Origin: JAWXTS01 sp044433305
Lineage (GTDB): Bacteria; Bacteroidota; Bacteroidia; Bacteroidales; Rikenellaceae
Assembly: GCA_044433305.1 (NCBI GenBank)
Contig: JAWXTS010000040.1
Location: 1-15,043, forward strand
Direction of reading: 5' to 3'
Length of the DNA: 15,043 nucleotides
Within the stretch, counting starts at the first letter, position 1; each line of letters begins with the position of its first letter. The notes beneath the pieces are model-generated. The model worked only from the letters and a program-made list of their open reading frames with translations, was not told the origin of the DNA and searched no databases. The position numbers and the translations under genes were made by a program. This document shows positions 6,643 through 15,043 of this stretch, piece after piece.

Positions 6643-7950
6643 TTATTTGTTAAATTCATTTACGACATCTTCATATATAGATATTAGCTCTCCAGCAGCC
6701 TTATCCCATTTAAGACCTACAACCTCGCCATATCCTTTTGTTGCTGACACATGAGCAAGAGTAGGATACTTGATAAGTCCATAGATTGCATCAGCCATGG
6801 CATCAACATCCCAATAGTCGACCTTGATGGCATAGTCAAGCACCTCGGCGACACCCGATTGCTTAGAGATAATAACTGGCACCTGAGCGCGCATAGCCTC
6901 AAGCGGCGAAATTCCGAAAGGCTCAGAAACCGATGGCATGATATAAACATCACTCATGGCGTACATACGGTTCACCTCCTCACCACGCAAGAAGCCTGTG
7001 AAGTGGAATTTATTAGCTATACCAAGCTTTGCAACACGACGGATAACATGGTTCATCATGTCACCACTACCTGCCATAACGAAACGTACGTTATCTACCT
7101 TTTCTAGCACTTTGGCTGCGGCCTCAACAAAATAGTCTGGACCTTTCTGGTAGGTTATACGGCCTAAGAAAGTTACAATCTTCTCTGGGACATAGCGTTT
7201 CACCTCGTCTGGCGAGTCGCCCTTAAACTGAACGGCATTATGAACAGTGATAACTTTGTCGGCAGGAATGCCATATTTGTTTATAACAGTATTACGGGTA
7301 AGGTTACTTACTGCCACCACTCTATCTGCCGCGCTCATACCTGTGCGCTCGATATTATAAACTTGAGTGTTGACATTTTCGCCACTACGGTCATGCTCTG
7401 TTGCGTGCATATGCACCACAAGTGGTTTTCCTGATACTCGCTTGGCAGCCATGCCAGCATAGTATGTCAACCAGTCGTGAGCATGAATAACATCAAACTG
7501 ACCCTCTAGATTTTGAGCCACCTGAGCAGCAACCATAGCATAGCGAGCAACTTCCTCCATAAGGTTTGCGCCATACTTTCCAGAGAAGTTATAGCGTTGC
7601 TTCCAGGCATCAGCAGCTATCGTGCTACTAGAATGTTTATACTCTGACCACTCGTGAGCTTTAGAATCAAAATCTTCTGGTGATATATAAGGAACCAGAT
7701 TTGAATCAATGTTAATGAAGGTTATTTTCTCCCAGATATCACTCTCGGTGATGCTGCAATTCACAGCCTCAACATCAGAAGCATTAACAACATTCACATA
7801 TTTAGCATGCTCATCGCCATAGGCCTTAGGCACAACAAAGATAACCTCGGTATCTCGTTTTGCTAAGCCTCGGGTCAGACCATAGCAGGCCGTACCCAGA
7901 CCTCCTGCTATGTGTGGAGGGAACTCCCAACCAAACATTAATACTCTCAT
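6643..7950 (-). CDS. GT4/GT5-like glycosyltransferase (glycogen synthase-type)
   Basis: A 435-residue two-domain GT-B glycosyltransferase. The N-terminus has WEFPPHIAGGLGT (8-20), the glycine-rich sugar-nucleotide loop of starch/glycogen synthases; HAHDW follows at 156-160. The C-terminal half has FLGRITYQKGPD (261-272) and the E-x7-E motif EPFGISPLE (E343 and E351). The length, and its place between a debranching enzyme and a GH57 enzyme in one transcription unit, point to alpha-glucan chain elongation from a nucleotide-glucose donor in the cytoplasm. The nucleotide (ADP or UDP) cannot be assigned, and no glgC or glgB is in the window. It lies 31 nt after the debranching enzyme gene. Confidence 0.88.
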   Translation of the reverse strand: MRVLMFGWEFPPHIAGGLGTACYGLTRGLAKRDTEVIFVVPKAYGDEHAKYVNVVNASDVEAVNCSITESDIWEKITFINIDSNLVPYISPEDFDSKAHEWSEYKHSSSTIAADAWKQRYNFSGKYGANLMEEVARYAMVAAQVAQNLEGQFDVIHAHDWLTYYAGMAAKRVSGKPLVVHMHATEHDRSGENVNTQVYNIERTGMSAADRVVAVSNLTRNTVINKYGIPADKVITVHNAVQFKGDSPDEVKRYVPEKIVTFLGRITYQKGPDYFVEAAAKVLEKVDNVRFVMAGSGDMMNHVIRRVAKLGIANKFHFTGFLRGEEVNRMYAMSDVYIMPSVSEPFGISPLEAMRAQVPVIISKQSGVAEVLDYAIKVDYWDVDAMADAIYGLIKYPTLAHVSATKGYGEVVGLKWDKAAGELISIYEDVVNEFNK

Positions 7951-7981
7951 AATTTATATTTTTATTTATTATATTTTTCTG

Positions 7982-9922
7982 TTATTTAGAGCGCGATTTT
8001 TTATATTTCTCTATCATCTCCATGATGCGTAGTATCGCTGCTACACTCCATGCCTGAGAGATAGTTCCTCTGTTTGTATAAGGAGGATCGGCATCATAAA
8101 TCTCTGATATAGAACCCAAACCGTGGATAGAAAGAGTCTTCTCAAAGCCTGCAACCATGTGCGTAGCCTCGTCCACATAGCTCTTACCTGCAATCTTGAA
8201 GTTGGCTGCAACATAGTGCTCCAATAGCCATGGCCATACAGTACCTTGATGGTAAGCTGCGTCACGTGTTTTTTGGTCTCCTACACAACGACCCTTATAC
8301 AATGGGTTGCGTGGAGATAGCGTTCTTAGGCCCATAGGAGTAAGAAGGTGTTGACGAACAACGCTTATAACCGACATTGCCTGAATCTCATTAAGCATGA
8401 TGTTGTCCAACGAGCAAGCTATAATTTGGTTAGGGCGGATAAATGTATTTACTCCCTGATAGCCTATATAATCTGCTAGGTAGCCTCCTTGCTCATTAAC
8501 CCAGAACTTCTCTAGGAACGAGCTCTTAATCAACTCTGGCATATCTTTCCAGCCCTCAACAAAGGCTTTATCTTTTGCTGTTTTAGCAAGTTTCAGTGTG
8601 TAGCATATTGCATTGTACCACAGTGCATTGATTTCTACTTGGTAGCCCTCGCGGCCAGTCACTGGTTTGCCGTCCACCATTGCATCCATCCATGTCATGG
8701 CATGTGTAGCACTTTCTGACCATACTAGTCCATTGTCATCAACACGCACATTCTCGGCACCAGCTCTATATGACTCAAGAATATCTTTCATATACTGGCC
8801 ATATTTCTGCCATATCTCAGCCTGAGTTTTGTATTTTGCTAGCTGCTGAAGCGTCCAGAAGAACCACATAGGGGCATCGACAGAGTTGTATGACGTACCC
8901 ATATTTGGAAACAAGCCACCTTTAAGGCTGCTGGTCATAGTGTCTATAACCTCAACACAGCTATCTACATCCTTGCGAGCAAGGGTAAGACCTGGCAGTG
9001 CAATAAATGTATCACGTCCCCAGCTTCCGAACCATGGATAGCCCGCTATAACTTCTGTTTTGCCAGAGCGGCGAACGATAAACTGGCGTGCAGCGTGATA
9101 TAGGCAAGATTTCAAGCTATCCTTGTTGCTACGTTTAGCAAGCTCGGTAGCATATATCTCTTCCAATTTGGTTGGATCCATTTCTTTTAGCGAGCATGAG
9201 AATATGATGCTCTGACCTTTTGCGATGTCGGCCTCAAAGAAACCAGTAGTAAGAAGGTCCTCGTGAGCAGGATAACCCCTACGAGCCTCTTCGATATATT
9301 CAAAATCATGATACCAATCTGGGGCTACCACAAACTCGCTCTTGCAGTCAGTCTGCATGCACAAGTAAGGAAAACCTTCATAAAGGCGGTTCTTAACACC
9401 GTTTTTGATTGGTGTAGAGTGACCATCAGCATATATATTCGCCTTGCTCAAAGTATGTGAATTACGGAAAGCAAGGAAAGGTCTTAGACGAAGCTTGGTT
9501 TGGCTTGTAGCCTCAAGCAAAGTATAACGAATCATAAGATGGGCATGAGAGTGCACCCACAGAAGTTCTTTTTTCAATTTAACTCCACCTACGCGGTAGG
9601 TAATAGAAGGGTTTGGAGTATATCTAAAATCGATAATATATTTGTGTCCGCGAGGTTCATAAACCCCAGGGAAACGATGTATAGCAAGATTAAAAGATTG
9701 GTTATGCTGAACCACTGTTTCGTCCAAAGATGAAAGCAAAACGAAATTTCCTTCGCCTTGTTCTTCTACTGGGCAGACCATAAGGCCGTGGTACTTTCTG
9801 GTGTTGCAACCAACGATAGTTGTGTTCATATAGTCACCCATGCGGTCGGTGCAAAGCATTTCTCGTTGAAGCGAGTATTCTAGATTTCCTAACTCCTTCT
9901 TGTCAAACTGTAAGATATTCAT
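7982..9922 (-). CDS. glycogen debranching enzyme (amylo-alpha-1,6-glucosidase type)
   Basis: A 646-residue enzyme with an N-terminal bacterial debranching domain (about 10-240, including TTIVGCNTRKYHGLMV at 34-49) and a C-terminal (alpha/alpha)6 catalytic domain (about 270-640, GDE_C type). Family-typical stretches are GYPWFGSWGRDTFIALPGL (294-312), WSESATHAMTWMDA (401-414), GREGYQVEINALWYNA (423-438) and HQGTVWPWL near the C-terminal third. It removes alpha-1,6-linked glucose branches from glycogen-like glucan in the cytoplasm; no signal peptide is seen. It is the first gene of the minus-strand cluster with the GT4/GT5 and GH57 genes, an arrangement I recall from Bacteroides. No convincing TTTG/TAnnTTTG promoter was recognised in the bases upstream (9923-10060). 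Confidence 0.92.
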   Translation of the reverse strand: MNILQFDKKELGNLEYSLQREMLCTDRMGDYMNTTIVGCNTRKYHGLMVCPVEEQGEGNFVLLSSLDETVVQHNQSFNLAIHRFPGVYEPRGHKYIIDFRYTPNPSITYRVGGVKLKKELLWVHSHAHLMIRYTLLEATSQTKLRLRPFLAFRNSHTLSKANIYADGHSTPIKNGVKNRLYEGFPYLCMQTDCKSEFVVAPDWYHDFEYIEEARRGYPAHEDLLTTGFFEADIAKGQSIIFSCSLKEMDPTKLEEIYATELAKRSNKDSLKSCLYHAARQFIVRRSGKTEVIAGYPWFGSWGRDTFIALPGLTLARKDVDSCVEVIDTMTSSLKGGLFPNMGTSYNSVDAPMWFFWTLQQLAKYKTQAEIWQKYGQYMKDILESYRAGAENVRVDDNGLVWSESATHAMTWMDAMVDGKPVTGREGYQVEINALWYNAICYTLKLAKTAKDKAFVEGWKDMPELIKSSFLEKFWVNEQGGYLADYIGYQGVNTFIRPNQIIACSLDNIMLNEIQAMSVISVVRQHLLTPMGLRTLSPRNPLYKGRCVGDQKTRDAAYHQGTVWPWLLEHYVAANFKIAGKSYVDEATHMVAGFEKTLSIHGLGSISEIYDADPPYTNRGTISQAWSVAAILRIMEMIEKYKKSRSK

Positions 9923-10061
9923 AATTTAAAACTATTTGATTCCTTGATTATAATAGCGAAAAATATGTAAAATTATTTGATTTTCCAAGTTTAAGGCCAC
10001 TTTTAAACAAAATAGACCGAAATTAGCATCAAACCAACACTATACGTCATGAAAAACACAA

Positions 10062-10097
10062 AAAAATGCCTGTGCAAAAGTATGCACAAGCATTTTT
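10062..10097 (-). terminator. intrinsic terminator of the YitT-family gene
   Basis: AAAAATGCCTGTGCA (10062-10076) pairs with TGCACAAGCATTTTT (10083-10097) with one mismatch, around an AAAGTA loop. Read on the minus strand it ends in a T-run, about 80 nt past the stop of the gene at 10179. Confidence 0.85.
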
Positions 10098-10178
10098 ATT
10101 AACAACAGAAAACAAGAGACCTACGGTTTTCAAAGCCACATAAATAGGCCTTTGTTATGTTTTAAAAAGGTAGATAGT

Positions 10179-11087
10179 CTATATAAATCTCTTTTTAATC
10201 CTTAGGGTTTCAAAGCCTAGACCATACACTCCCATTACACTAGCCATGGTTATAAAAGCATCTGGATCCACCTCCTTGATTAGACGAAATAGGCTTGGGG
10301 TTTCATTCTTACGACATACCACCATAACTATCTTCATAGGTTCTTTAGAGTACCAACCCTGACCATCGATAAGGGTCACTCCGCGCTGTATCTGATCAAA
10401 TATCTTATCGGCAATGGCTGTTGGATTTTTAGAGATTATAAAAATCTGAGACGACTGCTTGTTGCCACCAGTAATCATATCTACCACATAGCCCATAGAG
10501 CCTACCATGATATAACCATAAACAACAATAGCAACACTATCCACAACAAAGAACGAGCTACCTATAATAACAAAGTCACACATCATAAGCACACGACCAT
10601 AGCTCACAGCTCTATATTTATTGACCAGCACCGCAACAATATCTGTTCCTCCCGTGTTGCCACCCTGCGCAAAACAGAGGCTCACACCTGCTCCTGCTAT
10701 AACACCACCCAAAATAGCAGACAACAATTTATCAGAGGCAAGGCCAACAAAATCTGGCGGAATAACCTTCTGACCCACGCTCAAGAACAACGAAACCGCA
10801 AAAATAGCATATATAGTCTTTGTACCCAGCTTGGCCCCTACCAGCACCGTGACTAACACAACCAGTATTGCATTGATAACAAAATAGGTATAACCCATAG
10901 GGATACCACCACCTGCATCACCGCCTGTGGCATAATACAACAAAAGACTGGCACCAGAAACTCCACCACCAATAATGTCGGCTGGGGTTATAATTCCTAC
11001 CCATGCAAAGGCATACATCATCAATCCGAAAGTAATAATGATGTATTCTTTAAAATTTCTCCAAATAACTGCGTTCGAAGGTATCAT
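10179..11087 (-). CDS. YitT family membrane protein (DUF161/DUF2179)
   Basis: A 302-residue protein of the YitT family. The N-terminal 200 residues are hydrophobic with about five or six membrane segments (approx. 14-34, 43-55, 66-86, 91-105, 123-145 and 165-200). PADIIGGGVSGASLLL (35-50) and AQGGNTGGTDIVA (140-152) are typical glycine-rich family motifs. From about 212 to 290 follows a soluble DUF2179 domain (SQIFIISKNPTAIADKIF, VTLIDGQGWYSK). The family is of unknown transport function. It begins at an ATG 94 nt from divergently transcribed priA and has its own terminator. A -7-like TACATTTG on the minus strand (11113-11120) lies 25 nt upstream; no clear -33 was seen. Confidence 0.9.
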   Translation of the reverse strand: MIPSNAVIWRNFKEYIIITFGLMMYAFAWVGIITPADIIGGGVSGASLLLYYATGGDAGGGIPMGYTYFVINAILVVLVTVLVGAKLGTKTIYAIFAVSLFLSVGQKVIPPDFVGLASDKLLSAILGGVIAGAGVSLCFAQGGNTGGTDIVAVLVNKYRAVSYGRVLMMCDFVIIGSSFFVVDSVAIVVYGYIMVGSMGYVVDMITGGNKQSSQIFIISKNPTAIADKIFDQIQRGVTLIDGQGWYSKEPMKIVMVVCRKNETPSLFRLIKEVDPDAFITMASVMGVYGLGFETLRIKKRFI

Positions 11088-11112
11088 ATTCGTACTTTAA
11101 ATTAAATTCGCA

Positions 11113-11120
11113 CAAATGTA
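11113..11120 (-). promoter_or_regulatory. possible -7 box for the YitT-family gene
   Basis: The minus strand reads TACATTTG, fitting TAnnTTTG, 25 nt upstream of the ATG. There is no TTTG at the expected -33 distance, so it is only a half-match. Confidence 0.4.
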
Positions 11121-11151
11121 TACAATTTTTCCTTTCCTATTCATAAATGAG

Positions 11152-11159
11152 TATCTTTG
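11152..11159 (+). promoter_or_regulatory. -7 box of the priA promoter
   Basis: TATCTTTG matches the Bacteroidota -7 consensus and lies 22 nt before the priA ATG. At the -33 position there is a T-rich run (TTTC, 11128-11131) rather than an exact TTTG. Confidence 0.6.
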
Positions 11160-11181
11160 TGTAGCTTTTTAATGCATTTTT

Positions 11182-13452
11182 ATGGAAATTTATGCCGACA
11201 TAGTAGTCCCCATGCCCCTAGACGCCTTGACTTTTGCTATTGATAGTTCAACTAAAGATAGTATCTCGCTTGGTGCGCGCGTAATTGTGCAGGTTGGACA
11301 ACGCAAATTCTACACTGGCATAGTGTGGCGCATACACAACAACCGCCCCAACTACAAGAACATAAAAACCATAGAGAGCGTGGTTGATGCTCGCTCGTGC
11401 CTGCCTGCCCAGCAGATGCAATTATTTGAGTGGGTGGCCCAATATTATATGTGCCCTCTGGGCTTGGTAGTAAAGACCGCCCTACCCTCCCTATTTAAAA
11501 ATGACGGATACATACTAGAGCAAGTACAGAGCCAAGGAGCCAAGAAAAAAACGCTGACGCACGTTGTGCTGCACAATAACATAAGCTCTGAGGAGCAACT
11601 GTGCCAACGCCTAGACCTTTTAAAAAGAAGCCCCAAGCAGCACTTGGCCATGATTAACTACATAAGCCTATGCGAAGGCGGCAAGATAGACTTCTCGAAT
11701 CCTCTACCTATTGCTCTTCCTAAGATAGATGTGTCTGCAAGCATAATCTCTCAACTAAAGAAAAAAGAACTACTGGAGATAGTAGAGCTAGAAGTAGAAG
11801 AAACTCTCGACTCTCTGCCTCAACAAGAAGGATTACCCTTGCTCAGCACAGAACAAAGCACGAGCCTTGAGGCCATAAACAACACCTTTAAAACAAAGGA
11901 CAAGATTCTCTTTCGCGGAGTTACGGGCAGTGGCAAAACCGAAATCTACATACACCTTATAGCACAGATGTTGAGTCAAGGCAGCAACGTACTATTCATG
12001 ATACCCGAGATAGCATTATCAACCCAACTGCTGGATAGGCTAACAAAATATTTTGGCAATCGCGTGGTCACTTATCACTCACGCCTCTCGGACAGACAGC
12101 GAGCCTTGCTCTACTCTCGACTGCTAGATAGCGAGCAACGAGGCCTACTAATCGTCGGGGTTCGTTCGTCAATATTTTTGCCTGTGCAGAATCTGGGGCT
12201 TGTAATTGTTGACGAGGAGCATGACGGCAGCTATAAGCAGAGCGACAAAAGCCCAAGCTACAACGCACGCGACACGGCTCTGGTGCTGGCCTCAATAGCC
12301 AAGGCACGCACCCTACTGGCCAGCGCGACACCATCTCTAGAAAGCTACTACAACACCCTATCAGGCAAATATGGATATGTCGAACTAGATGTAAGATACT
12401 CTGGAATAATGATGCCCGAGATAATCATATCTGACAGTCGTCGTGCCGCACATCGAGGCGAGCGCAAGGACCATATCAATATCTTGCTAAAAAACCAAAT
12501 CGAACAGACGCTATCCATCAACAAGCAAGTGATGCTCTTTCAGAATAGGCGCGGCTTTTCACCCTACATGGAGTGTGGCGACTGCGGATACATCCCCACG
12601 TGCCCCGATTGCAGCGTCAGTCTGACCTACCACAAAAGCGACAACTCACTGCGTTGTCACTACTGTGGCTACACCATGACCCTGCCCGACAGGTGCCCAA
12701 AGTGCAAAGCCGAGGACATGGAAACCCAAGGTTTTGGCACAGAGAAAATAGAAGAAATATTAGAGGCAATGTTCCCCGAGGCAAACATTGCACGACTTGA
12801 TGCCGACTCAACGCGCGCCATGGGACGCCTAAATCGAACCATAGACAGCTTTAAGCATGGCAGCATAGACATACTCGTAGGCACACAGATGATAACCAAG
12901 GGGTTTGACTTTGGCGGAGTGGCTCTGGTGGGCATACTCAACGCCGACAACATGCTGCACTACCCTGACTTTAGAGCCAGCGAAAAGGCCTACCAAACAA
13001 TGATGCAGGTGGCAGGGCGCGCAGGGCGACGAGACAGCCAAGGACAGGTCATAATACAAACCTCACAGGCCGACAACCCCACAATACACCATGTGTGCAG
13101 GGGCGACTACAACAGCTTTTGCCAAGCACAGCTGCGCGAGCGCGAGATGTTCTTGTATCCGCCATTTTCGCGCATGATAAAAATAACTCTCTCGGCGCGA
13201 GTCAAAACACAACTATGGCAGGGTGCGTATGCTCTGGCCAAGGACCTCAGGGAAATATTTGGACGTCGAACCTTGGGGCCTGAAGCACCACCACTGGAAC
13301 GTCTGCGCGGCAACTACAACGCCGTGATAACAATAAAGATAGAGCGCAAGCTATCTTTTGCTCGCGCAAAACAACTAATAAAGCAGAGCGTAAACAAGCA
13401 CAACGATACATTTAAAAATATAGCAATCTATTATGACGTAGATCCTATATAA
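11182..13452 (+). CDS. priA: primosomal replication restart helicase PriA
   Basis: PriA recognises stalled forks and reloads the replicative helicase. The 756-residue protein shows the full plan: an N-terminal DNA-binding domain (about 1-105), the Walker A motif GVTGSGKT (246-253), Walker B/DEEH (344-347), LASATPSLES (379-388), then the zinc module with eight cysteines in four CxxC pairs (C465/C468, C474/C477, C492/C495, C505/C508), and the second helicase half with TQMITKGFDF (568-577) and QVAGRAGR. All key residues are intact. It is slightly longer than E. coli PriA (about 730). The downstream ComF-family gene starts 13 nt after its stop, suggesting one transcription unit. Confidence 0.97.
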   Translation: MEIYADIVVPMPLDALTFAIDSSTKDSISLGARVIVQVGQRKFYTGIVWRIHNNRPNYKNIKTIESVVDARSCLPAQQMQLFEWVAQYYMCPLGLVVKTALPSLFKNDGYILEQVQSQGAKKKTLTHVVLHNNISSEEQLCQRLDLLKRSPKQHLAMINYISLCEGGKIDFSNPLPIALPKIDVSASIISQLKKKELLEIVELEVEETLDSLPQQEGLPLLSTEQSTSLEAINNTFKTKDKILFRGVTGSGKTEIYIHLIAQMLSQGSNVLFMIPEIALSTQLLDRLTKYFGNRVVTYHSRLSDRQRALLYSRLLDSEQRGLLIVGVRSSIFLPVQNLGLVIVDEEHDGSYKQSDKSPSYNARDTALVLASIAKARTLLASATPSLESYYNTLSGKYGYVELDVRYSGIMMPEIIISDSRRAAHRGERKDHINILLKNQIEQTLSINKQVMLFQNRRGFSPYMECGDCGYIPTCPDCSVSLTYHKSDNSLRCHYCGYTMTLPDRCPKCKAEDMETQGFGTEKIEEILEAMFPEANIARLDADSTRAMGRLNRTIDSFKHGSIDILVGTQMITKGFDFGGVALVGILNADNMLHYPDFRASEKAYQTMMQVAGRAGRRDSQGQVIIQTSQADNPTIHHVCRGDYNSFCQAQLREREMFLYPPFSRMIKITLSARVKTQLWQGAYALAKDLREIFGRRTLGPEAPPLERLRGNYNAVITIKIERKLSFARAKQLIKQSVNKHNDTFKNIAIYYDVDPI

Positions 13453-13465
13453 AAAATAATGCCGT

Positions 13466-14227
13466 ATGGAAAGCTATCTTTCGTCCATCATAAACCTCTT
13501 TGCTCCGCCCACATGCTGTGCCTGCTCAAGGACACTACCCCAGTCAATGGAGTTTATGTGTCCGCACTGCCGCTGGGATATGCCAGTTACATCTTTCTGG
13601 AAGGACCCCGAGAATAAAGTAGCTCAGAAGTTTTGGGGACTCGTGCCTATCGAGAGCGCGTGCTCGTACTTCTTGTTTCGACAAGGCAGCAACTTTCAAA
13701 CAGCCATACACAACCTAAAGTATCGCGGCTACTGGAAAACTTGCATCGAATTTGGAGCCATGTTCGGAGCCGAGCTAGTAGGCTGCCCTCCTTATGACAG
13801 CGTTGATTTGATTATCCCCGTACCGCTCCACAGACTAAAACTGCTAAGCAGGGGCTACAACCAGTCTGAATACATTGCCAAAGGGCTGGCTAAAGCCATG
13901 AACCTCAGTATAGAAACCAACAACCTTGTGCGTCACAAAAACAACAAAGCGCAGGCCCGTTCAAAATTCAAACACCTGCGCTGGAGCAACGTAAATAACA
14001 TCTTTAAATTAAAGCATCCCGGACGCCTAGCAGGCAAGCATATTCTACTGGTTGACGACGTACTAACCACAGGGGCAACACTGTGTTCTTGTGCTCAAAC
14101 TATCGTCAATGCAGTGCCCGATTGTCGCATTTCTATCGTTACACTTTCTGTCTCAGACTATGAGCTAAACAGAAAAATCAGTTTTTCGACCACCCAAAGT
14201 AGCATAAAAGATGGGCGAAAGCGTTAA
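13466..14227 (+). CDS. ComF family phosphoribosyltransferase-like protein
   Basis: A 253-residue ComF/GntX-type protein. The N-terminal zinc-finger-like part has CCAC (17-20) and CPHC (32-35). The C-terminal phosphoribosyltransferase fold carries PVPLHRLKLLSRGYNQSEYI (118-137) and the PRPP-binding loop ILLVDDVLTTGATL (193-206). Members in naturally competent species take part in DNA uptake (ComFC), but the family is also found where competence is unproven, and the enzymatic substrate is not known. Pairing with priA, 13 nt upstream, points to DNA metabolism. The start ATG at 13466 fits this spacing. It is a typical size for the family. Confidence 0.9.
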   Translation: MESYLSSIINLFAPPTCCACSRTLPQSMEFMCPHCRWDMPVTSFWKDPENKVAQKFWGLVPIESACSYFLFRQGSNFQTAIHNLKYRGYWKTCIEFGAMFGAELVGCPPYDSVDLIIPVPLHRLKLLSRGYNQSEYIAKGLAKAMNLSIETNNLVRHKNNKAQARSKFKHLRWSNVNNIFKLKHPGRLAGKHILLVDDVLTTGATLCSCAQTIVNAVPDCRISIVTLSVSDYELNRKISFSTTQSSIKDGRKR

Positions 14228-14273
14228 AAAACATATCTTTCGCATTAAAAAGCACTAAATGTGGCATTTGGCA

Positions 14274-14305
14274 TTTGGGTATAACAGATAAATTTTTTAC
14301 CTTTG
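14274..14305 (+). promoter_or_regulatory. uxaC promoter
   Basis: TTTG (14274-14277), a 20-nt spacer and TACCTTTG (14298-14305) give a full match to the Bacteroidota promoter. The start codon is 48 nt further on. A second TTTG lies seven bases upstream (14267-14270) in a tandem GCATTTG repeat. The 7-bp arms ATAACAG (14281-14287) and CTGTTAT (14318-14324) flank the -7 box and may form an operator. Confidence 0.8.
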
Positions 14306-14353
14306 TTATGCTTTAACCTGTTATTTTATTATTGCGACCTAAAACCTACCAAT

Positions 14354-15043
14354 ATGAGCAAATTCATCGGAGAAGACTTCATGCTTACCAATAAGGTGGC
14401 TGAAGAACTATACCACGAACATGCCGCTAAATTACCTATTATTGACTATCACTGTCACCTAGTGCCAGAACAAATAGCAGGTAACTATCAAGCACGCAAT
14501 ATTACGGAGATGTGGCTGGGTGGCGATCATTACAAATGGCGCGCTATGCGTGGTAATGGCGTTAGCGAAGACTACATAACAGGCGACAAAAGCGACTATG
14601 AGAAATTCGAGAAGTGGGCCTACACCCTTCAGTACTCTATGCGCAACCCTCTATACCACTGGACTCACCTTGAGCTATCACGTATATTCGGCATAGACGA
14701 AGTATTAAACCCATCGTCTGCCCGCAAAATCTACGATGAGTGTAACCAGAAGATAAATAGCGAGGAGTTCCGCGCTCAGGCTATCATGCGCAGTTGCAAT
14801 GTAGAAGTAGTGTGCACAACAGACGACCCTATCGACAATCTGGAGTACCACAAACAAATAGCCGACAACCCATTCGGCACAAAGGTTCTGCCTACATGGC
14901 GTGCCGACAAAGTTCTTGCAATAGACAACCCTGAGGCCTTTAACCAATATATCGACAAGCTAGCTGCTGCCGCAGATATGGATATTGCAACCTATGAAGA
15001 CCTGATGGCTGCTCTGGCTAACCGTCAAGATTTCTTCGCCAGC
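14354..15043 (+). CDS. uxaC: glucuronate isomerase (partial, runs off the right edge)
   Basis: The first 230 codons of a protein beginning MSKFIGEDFMLTNKVA. The amidohydrolase-like metal motif DYHCHL is at residues 31-36 (H33 and H35), and the following sequence (KWRAMRGNGV, NPLYHWTHLEL, TTDDP) is characteristic of UxaC. UxaC isomerises D-glucuronate to D-fructuronate and D-galacturonate to D-tagaturonate in hexuronate breakdown. The family is about 470 residues, so roughly half lies beyond the window. No frame break is seen. It has its own promoter and is not part of the priA unit, so regulation by hexuronate is plausible but not shown. Confidence 0.94.
   Translation, partial: MSKFIGEDFMLTNKVAEELYHEHAAKLPIIDYHCHLVPEQIAGNYQARNITEMWLGGDHYKWRAMRGNGVSEDYITGDKSDYEKFEKWAYTLQYSMRNPLYHWTHLELSRIFGIDEVLNPSSARKIYDECNQKINSEEFRAQAIMRSCNVEVVCTTDDPIDNLEYHKQIADNPFGTKVLPTWRADKVLAIDNPEAFNQYIDKLAAAADMDIATYEDLMAALANRQDFFAS

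Noticed and set aside
9923..10061. Promoter of the glycogen cluster
   Set aside because: No TAnnTTTG with a TTTG partner was found on the minus strand; the closest match (TAATTTCG at 10018-10025) breaks the consensus, so no call was made.
12068..12334. Minus-strand open frame of 88 codons within priA
   Set aside because: The priA helicase motifs occupy the other strand and explain the sequence; the antisense translation is rich in Arg/Pro/Cys, typical of a shadow frame.
14705..14947. Minus-strand open frame of 80 codons near the right edge
   Set aside because: It is antisense to the continuous uxaC frame, which has the metal-binding DYHCHL motif and family sequence.

Overview
The window comes from the chromosome of a Bacteroidales bacterium. 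The left edge carries the 5' end of a 16S rRNA gene on the minus strand, and its V1-region sequence is of Bacteroidales type, perhaps nearer Rikenellaceae-like lineages than Bacteroides itself (family is inference). Promoters match the Bacteroidota pattern (TTTG, 19-20 nt, TAnnTTTG), leaders are A/T-rich without Shine-Dalgarno sequences, and the gene content is typical of the phylum.

Layout from left to right. 1-111: start of an rrn operon that leaves the window. 114-595: rRNA leader and three tandem rRNA promoters, two of them in a block duplicated at an 82-bp offset. 596-3291 (minus): an acyl-CoA ligase-like enzyme followed by a multi-pass membrane protein of the LPG-synthase membrane-domain family. 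3415-4305 (plus): queG, the last step of queuosine synthesis. 4370-5080 (plus): a lipoprotein with the DUF2807 repeat fold. 5081-5400: an intergenic stretch with two copies of a roughly 60-nt (possibly 90-nt) self-complementary repeat, then a strong bidirectional terminator. 5401-9922 (minus): a three-gene alpha-glucan/glycogen cluster, in transcription order debranching enzyme, glycosyltransferase, GH57 alpha-amylase. 10179-11087 (minus): a YitT-family membrane protein with its own terminator. 11182-14227 (plus): priA and a ComF-family phosphoribosyltransferase, 13 nt apart. 14354-end (plus): the first 230 codons of uxaC, glucuronate isomerase.

How genes work together: debranching enzyme, GT4/GT5-like synthase and GH57 enzyme form one probable operon for building and remodelling storage alpha-glucan. 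The ligase and the membrane protein next to it are probably co-transcribed, but a shared function is not proven. The remaining genes are housekeeping functions (translation fidelity, replication restart, sugar-acid catabolism).

I did not find an obvious new defence, mobile or biosynthetic system. The least explained items are the tandem structured repeat at 5137-5288, the duplicated rRNA promoter block, a non-canonical TRD in place of TGD in the acyl-CoA ligase, and an inverted repeat around the uxaC promoter.
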